A stretch of 64,000 bases of DNA. Source: Spartobacteria bacterium (GTDB lineage Bacteria; Verrucomicrobiota; Verrucomicrobiia; Chthoniobacterales; UBA10450). Below the pieces are notes generated by a model that saw only the letters and a program-made list of their open reading frames with translations, did not search any database and had not been told where the DNA came from. This document shows, in pieces, positions 21,576 to 30,610 of this stretch. The stretch lies in NCBI GenBank assembly GCA_003134765.1, contig PLCM01000025.1, forward strand, positions 33,628 through 97,627, given 5' to 3'. Position numbers and translations under genes: made by a program. Each line of letters begins with the position of its first letter. The first letter of the stretch is position 1.

Positions 21576-22192
21576 GCCGTAACGACCAATCCGTCGCCAC
21601 GGCAGATCGGCTTCAGGCTGCCTTGTTGCCAAAACAAAGCACCATTCTGATCGCAGAAGATGATCCGGTCAGTGCCCGGATTCTCGAGGCAGCGTTATTA
21701 AAGTTCGGTTACCAACCGGTGATTGCCCGTCACGGCCTGGAAGCCTGGGAAAGATTCGATGAGCAGCCGGTGCGCGTGATCGTAAGCGACTGGATGATGC
21801 CACGGATGGACGGGCTTGCCTTCTGCGAAAAGGTTCGCGCGCGCGCGCAAACTCCTTACACCTACTTCATTCTTCTCACTGCAAATCAAACCAGCGCGGA
21901 GAACCATGAGCTGGCCAGCGCCGCGGGCGTGGATGATTTTCTCGCCAAGCCGCTCGATCGCGAAGTAATTCGCACACGCCTGCGCGTGGCAGAACGGATC
22001 CTTCGATACACCGCTGAAATCCGCCAGCTCCAGGAGATGATACCCATTTGCACCTATTGTCACAAAGTGCGCGATACCCACGATTATTGGGACAGGGTAG
22101 AAAGCTATATTCAAAAGGAGACCGGCAGCCGATTCAGCCACGGCGCCTGCCCGGAGTGTTACGACAAAGAGATCGCACGGTTGACGACCTAA
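21572..22192 (+). CDS. Response regulator with C-terminal Cys-rich CxxC...CPEC module
   Basis: The TTG start at 21572 overlaps the previous stop (TTGA). The 206-residue product has a receiver (ILIAEDDPVSARILEA, phosphoacceptor in VIVSDWMMPRMDG, LLTANQ, LAKPLD). A coiled coil (about 145-160) follows, then a module with MIPICTYCHKVRD, YWDRVESYI and FSHGACPECYD. This C-terminal module, with a CxxC and a CPEC pair, is frequent after receivers and PAS domains and may bind a metal; its function is not established. The gene is convergent with the minus-strand operon and overlaps its last gene by 4 nt. Confidence 0.85.
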   Translation: MSRNDQSVATADRLQAALLPKQSTILIAEDDPVSARILEAALLKFGYQPVIARHGLEAWERFDEQPVRVIVSDWMMPRMDGLAFCEKVRARAQTPYTYFILLTANQTSAENHELASAAGVDDFLAKPLDREVIRTRLRVAERILRYTAEIRQLQEMIPICTYCHKVRDTHDYWDRVESYIQKETGSRFSHGACPECYDKEIARLTT

Positions 22193-22602
22193 CGAGCCGA
22201 CAAGAGCTCCTCGATTTTCTCGCGGAGTTCACGTGGCCGGCAGGGTTTCTGCATGAAGGGCACGGACTCGACGTCAAGGCCGTGCAGCTTCATCATTTCG
22301 GGCGGGTGCCCGGAACAAAACACAACCGCGGCGTTCGGCAGATTAATCTGCAATTGGTCGGCAAGCTCCTTTCCCGACAAACCGCGCATCACCACATCAA
22401 GGAGGATAACGCGAATTTCCGGATGCTCGCGCGCCACTTGCAGCGCCTCTTCTCCGTCTCCGGCGACCAGGGCCAAGAAACCGAAGCCTTTGAGAGTTAA
22501 ACCCAGAATCATGCGCATGGCCGCGTCATCGTCGATGACCAGAATGGTATGTTGCGAAGGGAGGGAAAGGATCGCGGATTGAGTTACGGCGTTACCGGTC
22601 AT
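22189..22602 (-). CDS. Single-domain response regulator
   Basis: A 137-residue receiver: TILVIDDDAAMRMILG, phosphoacceptor in VILLDVVMRGLSGKEL, VVFCSGH, and the conserved Lys in FMQKPCRPREL. There is no output domain. It is the last gene of the minus-strand signalling operon and starts in a 4-nt overlap with the NarL-type regulator upstream. Its own 3' end overlaps the convergent plus-strand regulator by 4 nt, so no terminator fits between the two operons. A phosphate sink or protein-interaction output is plausible. Confidence 0.88.
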   Translation of the reverse strand: MTGNAVTQSAILSLPSQHTILVIDDDAAMRMILGLTLKGFGFLALVAGDGEEALQVAREHPEIRVILLDVVMRGLSGKELADQLQINLPNAAVVFCSGHPPEMMKLHGLDVESVPFMQKPCRPRELREKIEELLSAR

Positions 22603-23273
22603 GCTTCGATCATTTTGTTGCGGATGGCATAGCGGACCAGGCCGGCCACGGAGTCGAGACTTAGTTTGCGCAAGATGTGGGCCCGGTGGGTTTCAGCCGT
22701 GCGCACGCTGATCCCGAGGGCATCAGCGACTCCCTTGTTGCTTCCCCCCTCCGCCAGAAGCTGCACGATCTCCCGTTCCCGTTCGGTAAGTCTCTGCCCG
22801 GCAACGTCGCCATTGGAATTTTTTTCCGAGCGGTTGATAAGATTCGCAAACAATATCTCGGAGACTTTACTGGTAAAAAACGGCTTATGCTGGGAGAGCG
22901 ATTGGATGGCATCGACCAGAAACTCGTGCGCGTCAGATTTGTAGATGAAGCTCTTCGCCCCTGCCTCAAAAACTTCCCGCACGAGCTCCTCGGTTTCATG
23001 CGCTGTAAACATGAGGATCTCAGTGCGGGGCAGGCGCCGCCTGATCTGGACAGCCGCATCGAGTCCGTTGAGCTCGGGCATGCTCATGTCCATGATGACG
23101 ATGTCAGGCCGGAGTTCAATCGCCTGGGTTACGGCCTCCCGTCCGGTCGCAGCCAGGCCGCAAACTTCCCACCCGGGTTGTCGCTCAATCAGGCTGCGCG
23201 TTCCGTCGCGCATCACGTCATGGTCGTCGGCAATAAGGATACGCAAAGGCAAGGTGGCAGGTGTGGTTGTCAT
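22599..23273 (-). CDS. NarL/FixJ-type response regulator (REC + LuxR HTH)
   Basis: 224 residues. The receiver has ILIADDHDVMRDGT, phosphoacceptor in IVIMDMSMPELNGLD, and FIYKSDAHEF with the conserved Lys. The LuxR-type helix-turn-helix is at about 155-215: LTEREREIVQLLAEGGSNKG, then VADALGISVRTAETHRAHIL. It is the only DNA-binding protein of the six-gene operon (28615 to 22189) and so the likely transcriptional output. It overlaps both neighbours by 4 nt. Confidence 0.93.
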   Translation of the reverse strand: MTTTPATLPLRILIADDHDVMRDGTRSLIERQPGWEVCGLAATGREAVTQAIELRPDIVIMDMSMPELNGLDAAVQIRRRLPRTEILMFTAHETEELVREVFEAGAKSFIYKSDAHEFLVDAIQSLSQHKPFFTSKVSEILFANLINRSEKNSNGDVAGQRLTEREREIVQLLAEGGSNKGVADALGISVRTAETHRAHILRKLSLDSVAGLVRYAIRNKMIEA

Positions 23274-25927
23274 GGTTTGTCAGGCTGATCGTTGAGAGCG
23301 TCGTGCAAGGTTCTCAGCAACGTCTCTTTGTTGTACGGCTTCGCGAGACAGGCACGGACGTTGAGGCCGGGAAGCTCCCGCGCCCCATGTTCCGGGCTGC
23401 CTAGTCCGGTGGAAGCGATAACGCGCACGTTGGGTTTCATTTTTTGCAACGTGCGAATGAGCGCAATGCCATCCATCAGAGGCATAGCCAGATCGGTCAG
23501 GACCAGTTTGATGTCGTCTTTGCGCAGCGCAAAAATCGCCAGCGCTTCCGGGGCGTCCCCGGCGGTGACCACCTGGTATCCGTGACCTTCCAGAAGTTCC
23601 CTGGCCACGTGCAGGATTAACTTCTCGTCATCGACAATCAGAAGCAGTTCTCCATTTGCTCGGGGCGCAACCGGTCTTTCACCTTCCGGCACCGTCCCCG
23701 TCGAATCGCTCTTTGCTGGGAGATAGACCTTAAAACTGGTGCCCGTGCCTATCTCGCTTTCGACGCTCAAAAACCCCCCATGGCTCTTCACGATCCCAAT
23801 GACCGTCGAAAGGCCCAGTCCAGTGCCGTGGCCATGCTCCTTCGTCGTAAAGAACGGATCGAATATCTTGTCGATGATATCGCGCGAAATTCCCATGCCC
23901 GTGTCCTTGACGTGGAGAAGGACATGCGGACCCGCTTTCGCGCCCGGCGTCATACTCGCATAGTGCTCGTCTACCGGGAAATTCGCGGCGGCGATGGTCA
24001 GGGTACCGCCTGCGGGCATCGCATCCCGAGCATTTACACAAAGATTGAGCAAGACCTGGTGAAGCTGCGTCGGATCGCCCTCGATCGGCCACAATGATTG
24101 CAGGTAACTGGTCTGCACCGTAATCGCTTTGGGAAAAGTTCCGGTGGCAATCTTGGCCATGTCTTCGATGAGATGGGCGGGTTGCAGGAGCAGTCGTGCC
24201 CCCTCCGCTCCGCGGGCGAAAGTCAGCACTTGTTTTACAATATCGGCCCCGCGCTGGGCGCAGGTTTCGATGGTGGAAAGAACCATTTCATCCTCTTTCG
24301 CCATTTCGTTGCGACGCAGGACGGCGGTTCCCATCAGGATGGGAGACAGAATATTGTTCAGGTCGTGCGCTACCCCACTGGCCAGCGCGCCGATGCTCTC
24401 GACGCGTTGGGCGCGCAGGAACCGCGCTTCGAGGTCCTTCCGCTCCGTAATGTCGGTGTTGATGGAAAGAACTGACTTCGGTTCGCCTTTCTCATCACGA
24501 ACCAGGGTCCAACGCGCATCAACCGTCACCGTGCTGCCGTCTTTGCAACGCTGCTGCAACTCGCCGCTCCACTTTCCCTTTTTTTCCAGCGCCACACTGG
24601 CCGCGTGAAAGGGGCCCAGCTGATCATTATAAATGTCGTTAACGTTGCGCCCGTCGACTTCCAGGGCCGTCCATCCATAGAGCCTTTCCGCGCCCTGGTT
24701 CCAAAATTGGATCTGGCCCTGAAGATCCCGAACGACGATCGCGTCAGGCGCCAGGTTGATGATATCAGCCTGCTCGCGCACGCGTTCTTCCGCTTGCCGC
24801 CGTTCCGTGATGTCGATCCCGATTCCGCAAACGAACGCAACCTCCCCGTTCCCATTCAGGATCGGGAATTTGCTGCTCAGGATCGCTCTCTTGTCGCCGG
24901 ATTGCCCGATTATCTCAATGCTCTGGAGGGGCGCTTCGGTTGCGATGATCTCCTCGTCGTTGAGGCGGAGAGGGGCTGCTATCTCCGGCGGCCAAAGTTC
25001 GTCGTCCGCCTTGCCAAACCATTCCCGCCCGGGGAAGGCGACCTGGCGGCAGGCCTTGTTGGCATAAACGTACCGGCACGCGTGATCTTTGATCCAGGCA
25101 TAGCCAGGAAGATTATCCATGAACAATTCGAAGCGCTGGACGCTTACGCGGGTTGCTTCCTCGGAGAGTTTCCGCTCGGTAATATCGTGCAGGACGACTT
25201 GCACCGCCGGCTTACCGTCGTGAGTGAAAGGACTGCTGGTTCCTTGCACGGCCACGGGCGTGCCATTCAGGCGGGTCCCCAAGATTTCGGTCGGCGGATT
25301 GCTTCCATTTGTTTGGCCATTCTGGGCTCGCTTGCAAATGATCTCGTGGAATTCGGGAGAAACCGTCGTGAGAAAGGATCGTCCCAGCAGTTGATCGACG
25401 TGGGCGGCGCCAAACAATTTCAACGAGGCTGCGTTGGCGAAGACGACTTCGCCGTCACAATGAACCAGGTACGCGTCCGGCGAGCGCTCGATGAGAAGCC
25501 GGTAACGTTCTTCGCTCTCGGCCAGCGTTCGTTCGGCCCGCCGGCGCTCGATCGCATACCGGATGGAGCGCTGGAGAACTTCGTCCCCCATCCGCCCTTT
25601 CACCAGATAATCCTGTGCCCCAGCCTGGACCGCTTTCAGCGCGAGAGTTTCGTCGTCTTGCCCGGAGAGCACGACGATGGGGGTCTCCGAAGCCTCACTG
25701 TGGAGTCGCAAGAACGTATCGAAGCCTTGACTGTCCGGCAAGTTCAGGTCCAGCAGCACCACATCGAAATGCTGCTCCCGCAGCCGTTCGAGCGCCGCGT
25801 CTAACTGGTCGAAATGGACCACGCAAAACTGCCCACCTTCCGCATGGGTCAACTCGTCTTCCACGATCAAGGCGTCGGAGGGACTGTCTTCGACAAGCAG
25901 GACTTTGATCATTTTCACGTCTATCAT
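23270..25927 (-). CDS. Hybrid histidine kinase (REC, 3 PAS, HisKA, HATPase, REC)
   Basis: The ATG at 25927 overlaps the upstream stop (ATGA) and has GGAG about 8 bases before it, giving 885 residues; a TTG 36 bases upstream is less likely. Receiver 1 (about 6-125) has Asp60 in FDVVLLDLNLPDSQG. PAS domains lie at about 140, 265 and 390. HisKA has His521 in GVAHDLNNILSPILMG. The ATPase domain shows LNLCVNARDAMPAGG, DTGMGI and GTGLGLSTVIGIV. The C-terminal receiver has Asp812 in LVLTDLAMPLMDG. No membrane helix is seen, so it is cytosolic. The N-terminal receiver suggests that it receives phosphate or control from another kinase, probably the one encoded upstream. Confidence 0.92.
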   Translation of the reverse strand: MIDVKMIKVLLVEDSPSDALIVEDELTHAEGGQFCVVHFDQLDAALERLREQHFDVVLLDLNLPDSQGFDTFLRLHSEASETPIVVLSGQDDETLALKAVQAGAQDYLVKGRMGDEVLQRSIRYAIERRRAERTLAESEERYRLLIERSPDAYLVHCDGEVVFANAASLKLFGAAHVDQLLGRSFLTTVSPEFHEIICKRAQNGQTNGSNPPTEILGTRLNGTPVAVQGTSSPFTHDGKPAVQVVLHDITERKLSEEATRVSVQRFELFMDNLPGYAWIKDHACRYVYANKACRQVAFPGREWFGKADDELWPPEIAAPLRLNDEEIIATEAPLQSIEIIGQSGDKRAILSSKFPILNGNGEVAFVCGIGIDITERRQAEERVREQADIINLAPDAIVVRDLQGQIQFWNQGAERLYGWTALEVDGRNVNDIYNDQLGPFHAASVALEKKGKWSGELQQRCKDGSTVTVDARWTLVRDEKGEPKSVLSINTDITERKDLEARFLRAQRVESIGALASGVAHDLNNILSPILMGTAVLRRNEMAKEDEMVLSTIETCAQRGADIVKQVLTFARGAEGARLLLQPAHLIEDMAKIATGTFPKAITVQTSYLQSLWPIEGDPTQLHQVLLNLCVNARDAMPAGGTLTIAAANFPVDEHYASMTPGAKAGPHVLLHVKDTGMGISRDIIDKIFDPFFTTKEHGHGTGLGLSTVIGIVKSHGGFLSVESEIGTGTSFKVYLPAKSDSTGTVPEGERPVAPRANGELLLIVDDEKLILHVARELLEGHGYQVVTAGDAPEALAIFALRKDDIKLVLTDLAMPLMDGIALIRTLQKMKPNVRVIASTGLGSPEHGARELPGLNVRACLAKPYNKETLLRTLHDALNDQPDKP

Positions 25928-26376
25928 TGGCGCTCCGATGGAAGTATGACGAGGGAGAACCAAAAATCCTGGATCCTCTGGACGACTTGGGTGAATTCAT
26001 CGAAATCGACTGGCTTACTGATGTAACAGTTGGCATGGAGCCCGTAGGCTTTGCCGATGTCATCCTCGGACTTCGAGGTTGTCAGGATCACGACCGGTAT
26101 GTTCTTCAAATTGTCATCAGTCTTGATCTCGGCCAATACCTCCTGGCCGTTCTTGCGGGGCATGTTCAAGTCGAGAATGATCAGGTCCGGGCGGGGCGCA
26201 TCGGCATACTTGCCACGCTGATTCAAAAACTCGATGGCCTCGATGCCGTCATCGGCCACATGGAGAGTGTTGAGCATTTTGGCGCCGGAAAAACCTTCTC
26301 TCGCGATGAGAACGTCGGTCGGGTTGTCCTCGACCATGAGGATGACGACAGGGCACTCTTCAAATTTGCTGTTCAT
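25924..26376 (-). CDS. Rcp1-like single-domain response regulator
   Basis: 150 residues of a receiver with the Rcp1 character typical of phytochrome partners: VILMVEDNPTDVLIAREGF, phosphoacceptor in LIILDLNMPRKNGQEVL, VVILTTSKSEDDI and the conserved Lys in YISKPVDFDEF. It lies 6 nt after a phytochrome-type kinase gene and overlaps the next hybrid kinase by 4 nt. A phosphorelay between the flanking kinases is a natural reading (inference). Confidence 0.9.
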   Translation of the reverse strand: MNSKFEECPVVILMVEDNPTDVLIAREGFSGAKMLNTLHVADDGIEAIEFLNQRGKYADAPRPDLIILDLNMPRKNGQEVLAEIKTDDNLKNIPVVILTTSKSEDDIGKAYGLHANCYISKPVDFDEFTQVVQRIQDFWFSLVILPSERQ

Positions 26377-26382
26377 AGCGGC

Positions 26383-27588
26383 CTATTTTGTCTCGGGTAT
26401 GGTGAAACAAAAAGTAGCGCCCTGGCCGGGTTCCGACTCGGCCCAGATGCGGCCACCGTGCCGTTCGACCACCTTCTTACAAATCGCGAGGCCGATGCCG
26501 GTGCCTTGGTAGTCCTTGCGTGTATGAAGGCGCTGAAAGACCAGAAAGACGCGTTCAAAATACTGCGGCTCCATGCCGATGCCATTGTCAGCCACGGAGA
26601 ATCGCCACTCGTGGTCGTTGCGCACCGCGCCGATGTGGATTTGCGGAGGACGTCCCCCCCGGAATTTCAGAGCGTTGCCTACCAGGTTTTGGAATAGCTG
26701 TGTCAATTGGGTCGCATCCCCACTCACCGTCGGCAGCGGGTCGCGGGTCACTGCGGCGCCACTCTCGGCGATCGCGACCATCAGGTTGGCCAGAGCTTCC
26801 TGGAGAACCATCTCGCAATTTGTGGAAGCGAACACCTGGGCGTGGGTGCTGATCCGGGAATAGGCCAGCAAGTCATTAATAAGAGTCTGCATCCGCTTGG
26901 TGCCATCCACGGCATGCGCGATAAACTCGTGGGCTTGTCCATCCAACCCGCCTTCATAACGCTTTTGGAGAAGTTGAACGCAACTGGCTACTGCCCGAAG
27001 CGGCTCCTGCAAATCATGCGTCGCCACATACGCGAACTGTTCCAGTTCCGCGTTGGAGCGCGCCAGCTCGGCATTGATCATGACGAGCTCGTCCGCTCGC
27101 TTGCCCTTCTCCTCGATTTGGAACGCCATCTCTTTGTTGGCCGTTTCCAAGGCCTGGTTCACCCGCGTCCGTTCCGTGATATCGCGGATGTTGCATTGAA
27201 TGAAACGGGTCGCATCAACGAGATAGGCATTACTGATAAACTCGACCTCGACTCGGCGCCCGTCCTTCGCTTCCAGCGGCAGACCCTCATAGTGCAAACG
27301 ATCATTTACTTGCAATTCGGCGAAGGCGCTCCTGGAGGCATCTTCACCTTTGAAAGGGCCAATCTCCCATAGCTTCCGCCCCAGAAATTCCTCTTGCGAA
27401 TAACCAAGCAGCTCCTTCATGAACGGGTTCGCGTCCACCACCTGCCCGGTCTCGGCATCGAGGATGAGAATGCCATCCTGGGCCGTCTCAAACAATCGCC
27501 GGTAGCGTGCGTCCGAGAGTCGCAGTGTTTCCACTGCTCGTTCTTCTCCGGTGAAATTGTGACCGTTCGATTTGTCACGGTCGTTCAT
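26383..27588 (-). CDS. PAS sensor histidine kinase of the phytochrome/ETR type
   Basis: 401 residues. There is one PAS domain (about 28-145: FETAQDGILILDAETGQVVD), then a coiled coil. HisKA has His191 in YVATHDLQEPLRAV, the motif typical of bacteriophytochrome-like kinases. The ATPase domain shows FQNLVGNALKFRG, DNGIGMEPQYFERVF and GTGIGLAICKKVVERHGG. It has no chromophore domain and no membrane helix. It forms an operon with the Rcp1-like regulator downstream and the REC-ATPase protein 22 nt upstream. Confidence 0.92.
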   Translation of the reverse strand: MNDRDKSNGHNFTGEERAVETLRLSDARYRRLFETAQDGILILDAETGQVVDANPFMKELLGYSQEEFLGRKLWEIGPFKGEDASRSAFAELQVNDRLHYEGLPLEAKDGRRVEVEFISNAYLVDATRFIQCNIRDITERTRVNQALETANKEMAFQIEEKGKRADELVMINAELARSNAELEQFAYVATHDLQEPLRAVASCVQLLQKRYEGGLDGQAHEFIAHAVDGTKRMQTLINDLLAYSRISTHAQVFASTNCEMVLQEALANLMVAIAESGAAVTRDPLPTVSGDATQLTQLFQNLVGNALKFRGGRPPQIHIGAVRNDHEWRFSVADNGIGMEPQYFERVFLVFQRLHTRKDYQGTGIGLAICKKVVERHGGRIWAESEPGQGATFCFTIPETK

Positions 27589-27610
27589 AGATTCATTTCT
27601 TCAGGCGGTT

Positions 27611-28615
27611 TCATGCGGAGACCAGGAGGAAGCTGTCGCTAACGGGGGTGGTTTTACTCGGCTCGTGCGGTCTGCGCTCTTCAATCACCTTCGCCGGAAG
27701 GAAGACTTGGCAGGCGGTTCCTTTGCCAAGGTCGCTGTAAACGGACATGAACCCGCCATGACTTTTTATCAGTCCAAGGTTTGTCCCCAAACCGATCCCT
27801 TTTCGTTCCAGGGAAGGATTAAAGATGGTGCCGCTGACAGGGCGGGGTGTGCCACCGCCTGTGTCGCTTACCCTGAGCATAACGTAATGGCCGAGCTTCG
27901 CTCCCAGCGTCATCGAGGCGTAGCGTTGATCGATGTTGAAATTGCGCGCGGAAATGAGAACCGAGCCGCCCTGCGGCATCGCTATGCGGGCGTTGTTGAA
28001 CAGATTGAGAAGGACCCGGAGGAGTTCCGAACGATCGCCTTCGATCAACCATAGGTCGTCCGAATAGGCACTGGTGACTTCGATGGATTTCGGAAATGTC
28101 TTACGGACTTCGTCGACCGTTTCCGTAATCAAGTCACCCGGCCTAATCAGAGCGCGCTTCCCGCTTCCCGGAGAAAGGAAAGCGGACGACTCCTGAGTGC
28201 GGACGACTCTCTTCCCGTTCGTCCCGTTCTTGCCGGCTCCATTTAAAGAAGGGGCCAGTCCGTTGAGTTCTGCAATCACCTTGCCTTTGATGGCTTCTTC
28301 GCAAAGCAGCATCGGAGTAAGAAGAGTATCGACATCGCGCGCGAGTCCGCTGGCGATTTCCAGGTAGCCCTCTGTATAAAATATTACCGGCATCCGAGCT
28401 ATGGCCGGATCACGGCGCAAATGGCGCATGAATTCGCCCCGGTCCAACCTCGGGGTAAGCATGTCTACAATGGCGATCTCTGGTTTCTCTTTAACCGCCG
28501 TCTCCAACGCTGCTTTCGCGTTATTTACTTCGAGGAGGTGGCAACCGCGCTGCGTTAGGATTTCCGCGATGTCGGTGTGAGTGCTCGGATCGCCATCAAC
28601 AATCAGGATTTTCAT
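27611..28615 (-). CDS. Receiver plus HATPase-like protein lacking a HisKA domain
   Basis: 334 residues, first gene of the operon, with a strong AAGGAGGA six bases before the ATG. The receiver (about 1-120) has ILIVDGDPSTHTDI and IAIVDMLTPRLDRGEF. No HisKA or phosphoacceptor His follows. The C-terminal ATPase-like domain is altered: LLNLFNNARIAMPQGG, DTGGGTPRPV and GLGTNLGLIKSHGG. It is most similar to the C-terminal kinase core at 23270-25927 (both have YASMT.GAK and SHGGF). It probably cannot autophosphorylate and may act as a regulator or scaffold in the pathway. Confidence 0.8.
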   Translation of the reverse strand: MKILIVDGDPSTHTDIAEILTQRGCHLLEVNNAKAALETAVKEKPEIAIVDMLTPRLDRGEFMRHLRRDPAIARMPVIFYTEGYLEIASGLARDVDTLLTPMLLCEEAIKGKVIAELNGLAPSLNGAGKNGTNGKRVVRTQESSAFLSPGSGKRALIRPGDLITETVDEVRKTFPKSIEVTSAYSDDLWLIEGDRSELLRVLLNLFNNARIAMPQGGSVLISARNFNIDQRYASMTLGAKLGHYVMLRVSDTGGGTPRPVSGTIFNPSLERKGIGLGTNLGLIKSHGGFMSVYSDLGKGTACQVFLPAKVIEERRPHEPSKTTPVSDSFLLVSA

Positions 28616-28896
28616 CGCGTCCTCCTTTTCTGGCGGCGCGAGCTTGTCGAAAGCCCGGGGCGCGAAACTTGGTTTCGCAATGAGGTGGCGTCCATCGTGC
28701 CGATCGAAGCCGGTGTTTGTTGGAGGCGGAACATCACTTACTCATCGCTCGAAAGAGCGGAGAACGCTGCTTCCGATATCCTGAATAGTACTTAGGACAA
28801 GGCCTAGGTGGCCCCCGGCGCGAGAAAGGCGAGTTTAGGTTAAGACTCAGCGGAACTGCGGCTAAGGCGGGAGAAAGGAATTAAGCCCGAGGCGCC

Positions 28897-29565
28897 CTAA
28901 GCGATGAGATTGTGGCGGAGTGCGTACTCGCCCAGCTCAGCATCATTACGGACATCCAGCTTCTCCAGAATGTTGCTGTGATAGGTGCTGATCGTTTTAA
29001 CACTAAGTGAAAGTTCCGCGGCGATCTCCTTGACCGCGCTCCCCCGCGCGATCCTCAGGAAAACTTCAAACTCGCGCGGCGAGAGCGATTCATGCCGCCT
29101 TGAGGCGGGGACACCGAATGACTCGGCGAACCGGCCCGCAAATGCCTGGCTAACATATTTGTCTCCTTTCAGGATCATCTGGATTGCGCGGACTATTTCC
29201 TCTGGCGTGCTGGACTTCAGGATATATCCGGCTGCTCCGGCCTTAAGGGCGCGGGCGGCAAATTCTTCTTCGGCCAACAGACTGACGATAAGAATGCGGG
29301 CGCCCGGACAGCGTTTCCTAAGATCCGGGAGCAAATCGAGTCCGCTGCGTTCCGGGTGGGTCACTCCCAGCAGGATGACATCAACGTTCACTGTCCCGCA
29401 AAGCTCCAGGGCGTTTCTGACTTTCTGCACTCTGCGAACATGCGCATTGAAGTTTTTTGAAATCACTTCTGACAGGCCAATCGCGAAAATTGGAAGGCCA
29501 CTGATAATAACGAATTCGAGAGTTTTTTCCGCGGGCCGGGAAGCGGCTGGCAAGTGCTGATTCAT
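28897..29565 (-). CDS. LuxR-type regulator with pseudo-receiver (phosphoacceptor Asp replaced)
   Basis: The start is the ATG at 29565, with GGAG 11 bases upstream (222 residues); an upstream extension overlaps the next gene and looks spurious. The receiver-like domain has lost its acidic pocket (VIISGLPIFAIGL where two Asp are usual). Gly stands at the phosphoacceptor position (VILLGVTHPERSGLD), while the Lys (YILKSSTPEE) remains. The LuxR HTH (about 160-220: LSPREFEVFLRIARGSAVKE, IAAELSLSVKTISTYHSNIL) is intact. It should bind DNA under phosphorylation-independent control. The 281 bp downstream (28616-28896) contain no gene. Confidence 0.88.
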   Translation of the reverse strand: MNQHLPAASRPAEKTLEFVIISGLPIFAIGLSEVISKNFNAHVRRVQKVRNALELCGTVNVDVILLGVTHPERSGLDLLPDLRKRCPGARILIVSLLAEEEFAARALKAGAAGYILKSSTPEEIVRAIQMILKGDKYVSQAFAGRFAESFGVPASRRHESLSPREFEVFLRIARGSAVKEIAAELSLSVKTISTYHSNILEKLDVRNDAELGEYALRHNLIA

Positions 29566-29615
29566 CCGCTGGCTCCGTTTGGCTGCACCAGACCTGAGGT
29601 AGCTCCGGTTTTCAT

Positions 29616-30344
29616 TTACATCCGGATGTCCGCGCTTTGATCTTTCCACCGGTGACTCGGTTTCCGGTTCTCCACCCGGATCGGTTTCACCAGCCTCCAG
29701 GCAAGACCCAATTTCGAGGTGACCTGGTGGATGTCTTCAAAGTCGATCGGCTTGACGAGGTAGGCCTCGACCCCCAGCCGCCCGCATTCCGCAAGATTCC
29801 GATCGCGCATGGAACGGGTCAACACGATCACCGGAATCTTCTTTGTCAGCTCGTCGACCCTGATCCGTTGGAGCACCTCGAGGCCGCTTTTGTTTCGCAG
29901 GTCCAGGTCCAGCAGGATGAGGTTGGGAAAGGCCGCATAGGACCGGTGCAGATAAGGGCCGGTGGCGAAAAGGAATTCGAGCGCGGCCGCTGCGTCGCGG
30001 ACGATGTGGAGAGGATTGATGATCCGCGCCCGTTCAAATGCGCGGACGGCCAGTTGCAAGTCGTGCGGGTCGTCTTCCACGAGCAGCACCTCGACGACGT
30101 CGCTCGATTCGCCAGCATGGCTCGCCCGGTCGAACAGGACCGAGATCGGAAGTTCCAGCGCATCGGCGAGCCTCTCGACGGTGGCGATCGAGGGATTGCG
30201 AGCGCCGCGTTCCACGTCCGAGACATAGGTCCGGTGCAGTCCCGCACGCTCAGCGAGCTGTTCCTGGGAGAGCCCAAGGGCCGACCTTTCGGTCTTTATG
30301 GCAACGCCAAGTGTGGTTTTCAAATCAAGGGCGAAGGTTATCAA
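29616..30344 (-). CDS. XRE-family HTH domain fused to an Rcp1-like receiver
   Basis: TTG start at 30344 with a strong GGAGG eight bases upstream (AAGGAGGTCTTCCTATTG), giving 242 residues. Residues about 8-68 are a Cro/CI-type helix-turn-helix (LGLSQEQLAERAGLHRTYVS, DVERGARNPSIATVERLADA). Residues about 84-210 are a receiver: EVLLVEDDPHDLQLAVRAF, phosphoacceptor in LILLDLDLRNKSGLEVL, VIVLTRS, and Lys in YLVKPIDFEDI. An XRE domain in front of a receiver is an unusual regulator layout; most response regulators place the DNA-binding domain C-terminally and use OmpR, LuxR or Fis types. Confidence 0.9.
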   Translation of the reverse strand: MITFALDLKTTLGVAIKTERSALGLSQEQLAERAGLHRTYVSDVERGARNPSIATVERLADALELPISVLFDRASHAGESSDVVEVLLVEDDPHDLQLAVRAFERARIINPLHIVRDAAAALEFLFATGPYLHRSYAAFPNLILLDLDLRNKSGLEVLQRIRVDELTKKIPVIVLTRSMRDRNLAECGRLGVEAYLVKPIDFEDIHQVTSKLGLAWRLVKPIRVENRKPSHRWKDQSADIRM

Positions 30345-30610
30345 TAGGAAGACCTCCTTCTATCCTCCACTGACGATGAGTGACGCTGATGATCGTCGAC
30401 ATAGAGGGAACGAAGTTGATCGCAGACTGTTTCGTCCAGAATGCGACTTGGTAAAGTAGGTGAACTCCTACAGGCCGGTTTCTTGGGGAAACGGTCATCG
30501 CTTCACCGTCCACCTGCCCCTTGCCGGGTGCCATTAGGAAGAACCCTAAGGGACACGGGAAAAAACCTTAGAAAGCGCCAGGCCAAAATGCCCGAATGAG
30601 GCGCTGGTCG

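Noticed and set aside
22189..22215. CCTAACGAG near 22190 as another attC end
   Set aside because: It lies at the stop of a response-regulator gene; there is no partner GGTTAG box or arm structure within 200 bp.
24605..25804. 399-codon plus-strand frame opposite the hybrid kinase at 23270-25927
   Set aside because: It mirrors PAS and receiver coding sequence and carries no motif of its own.
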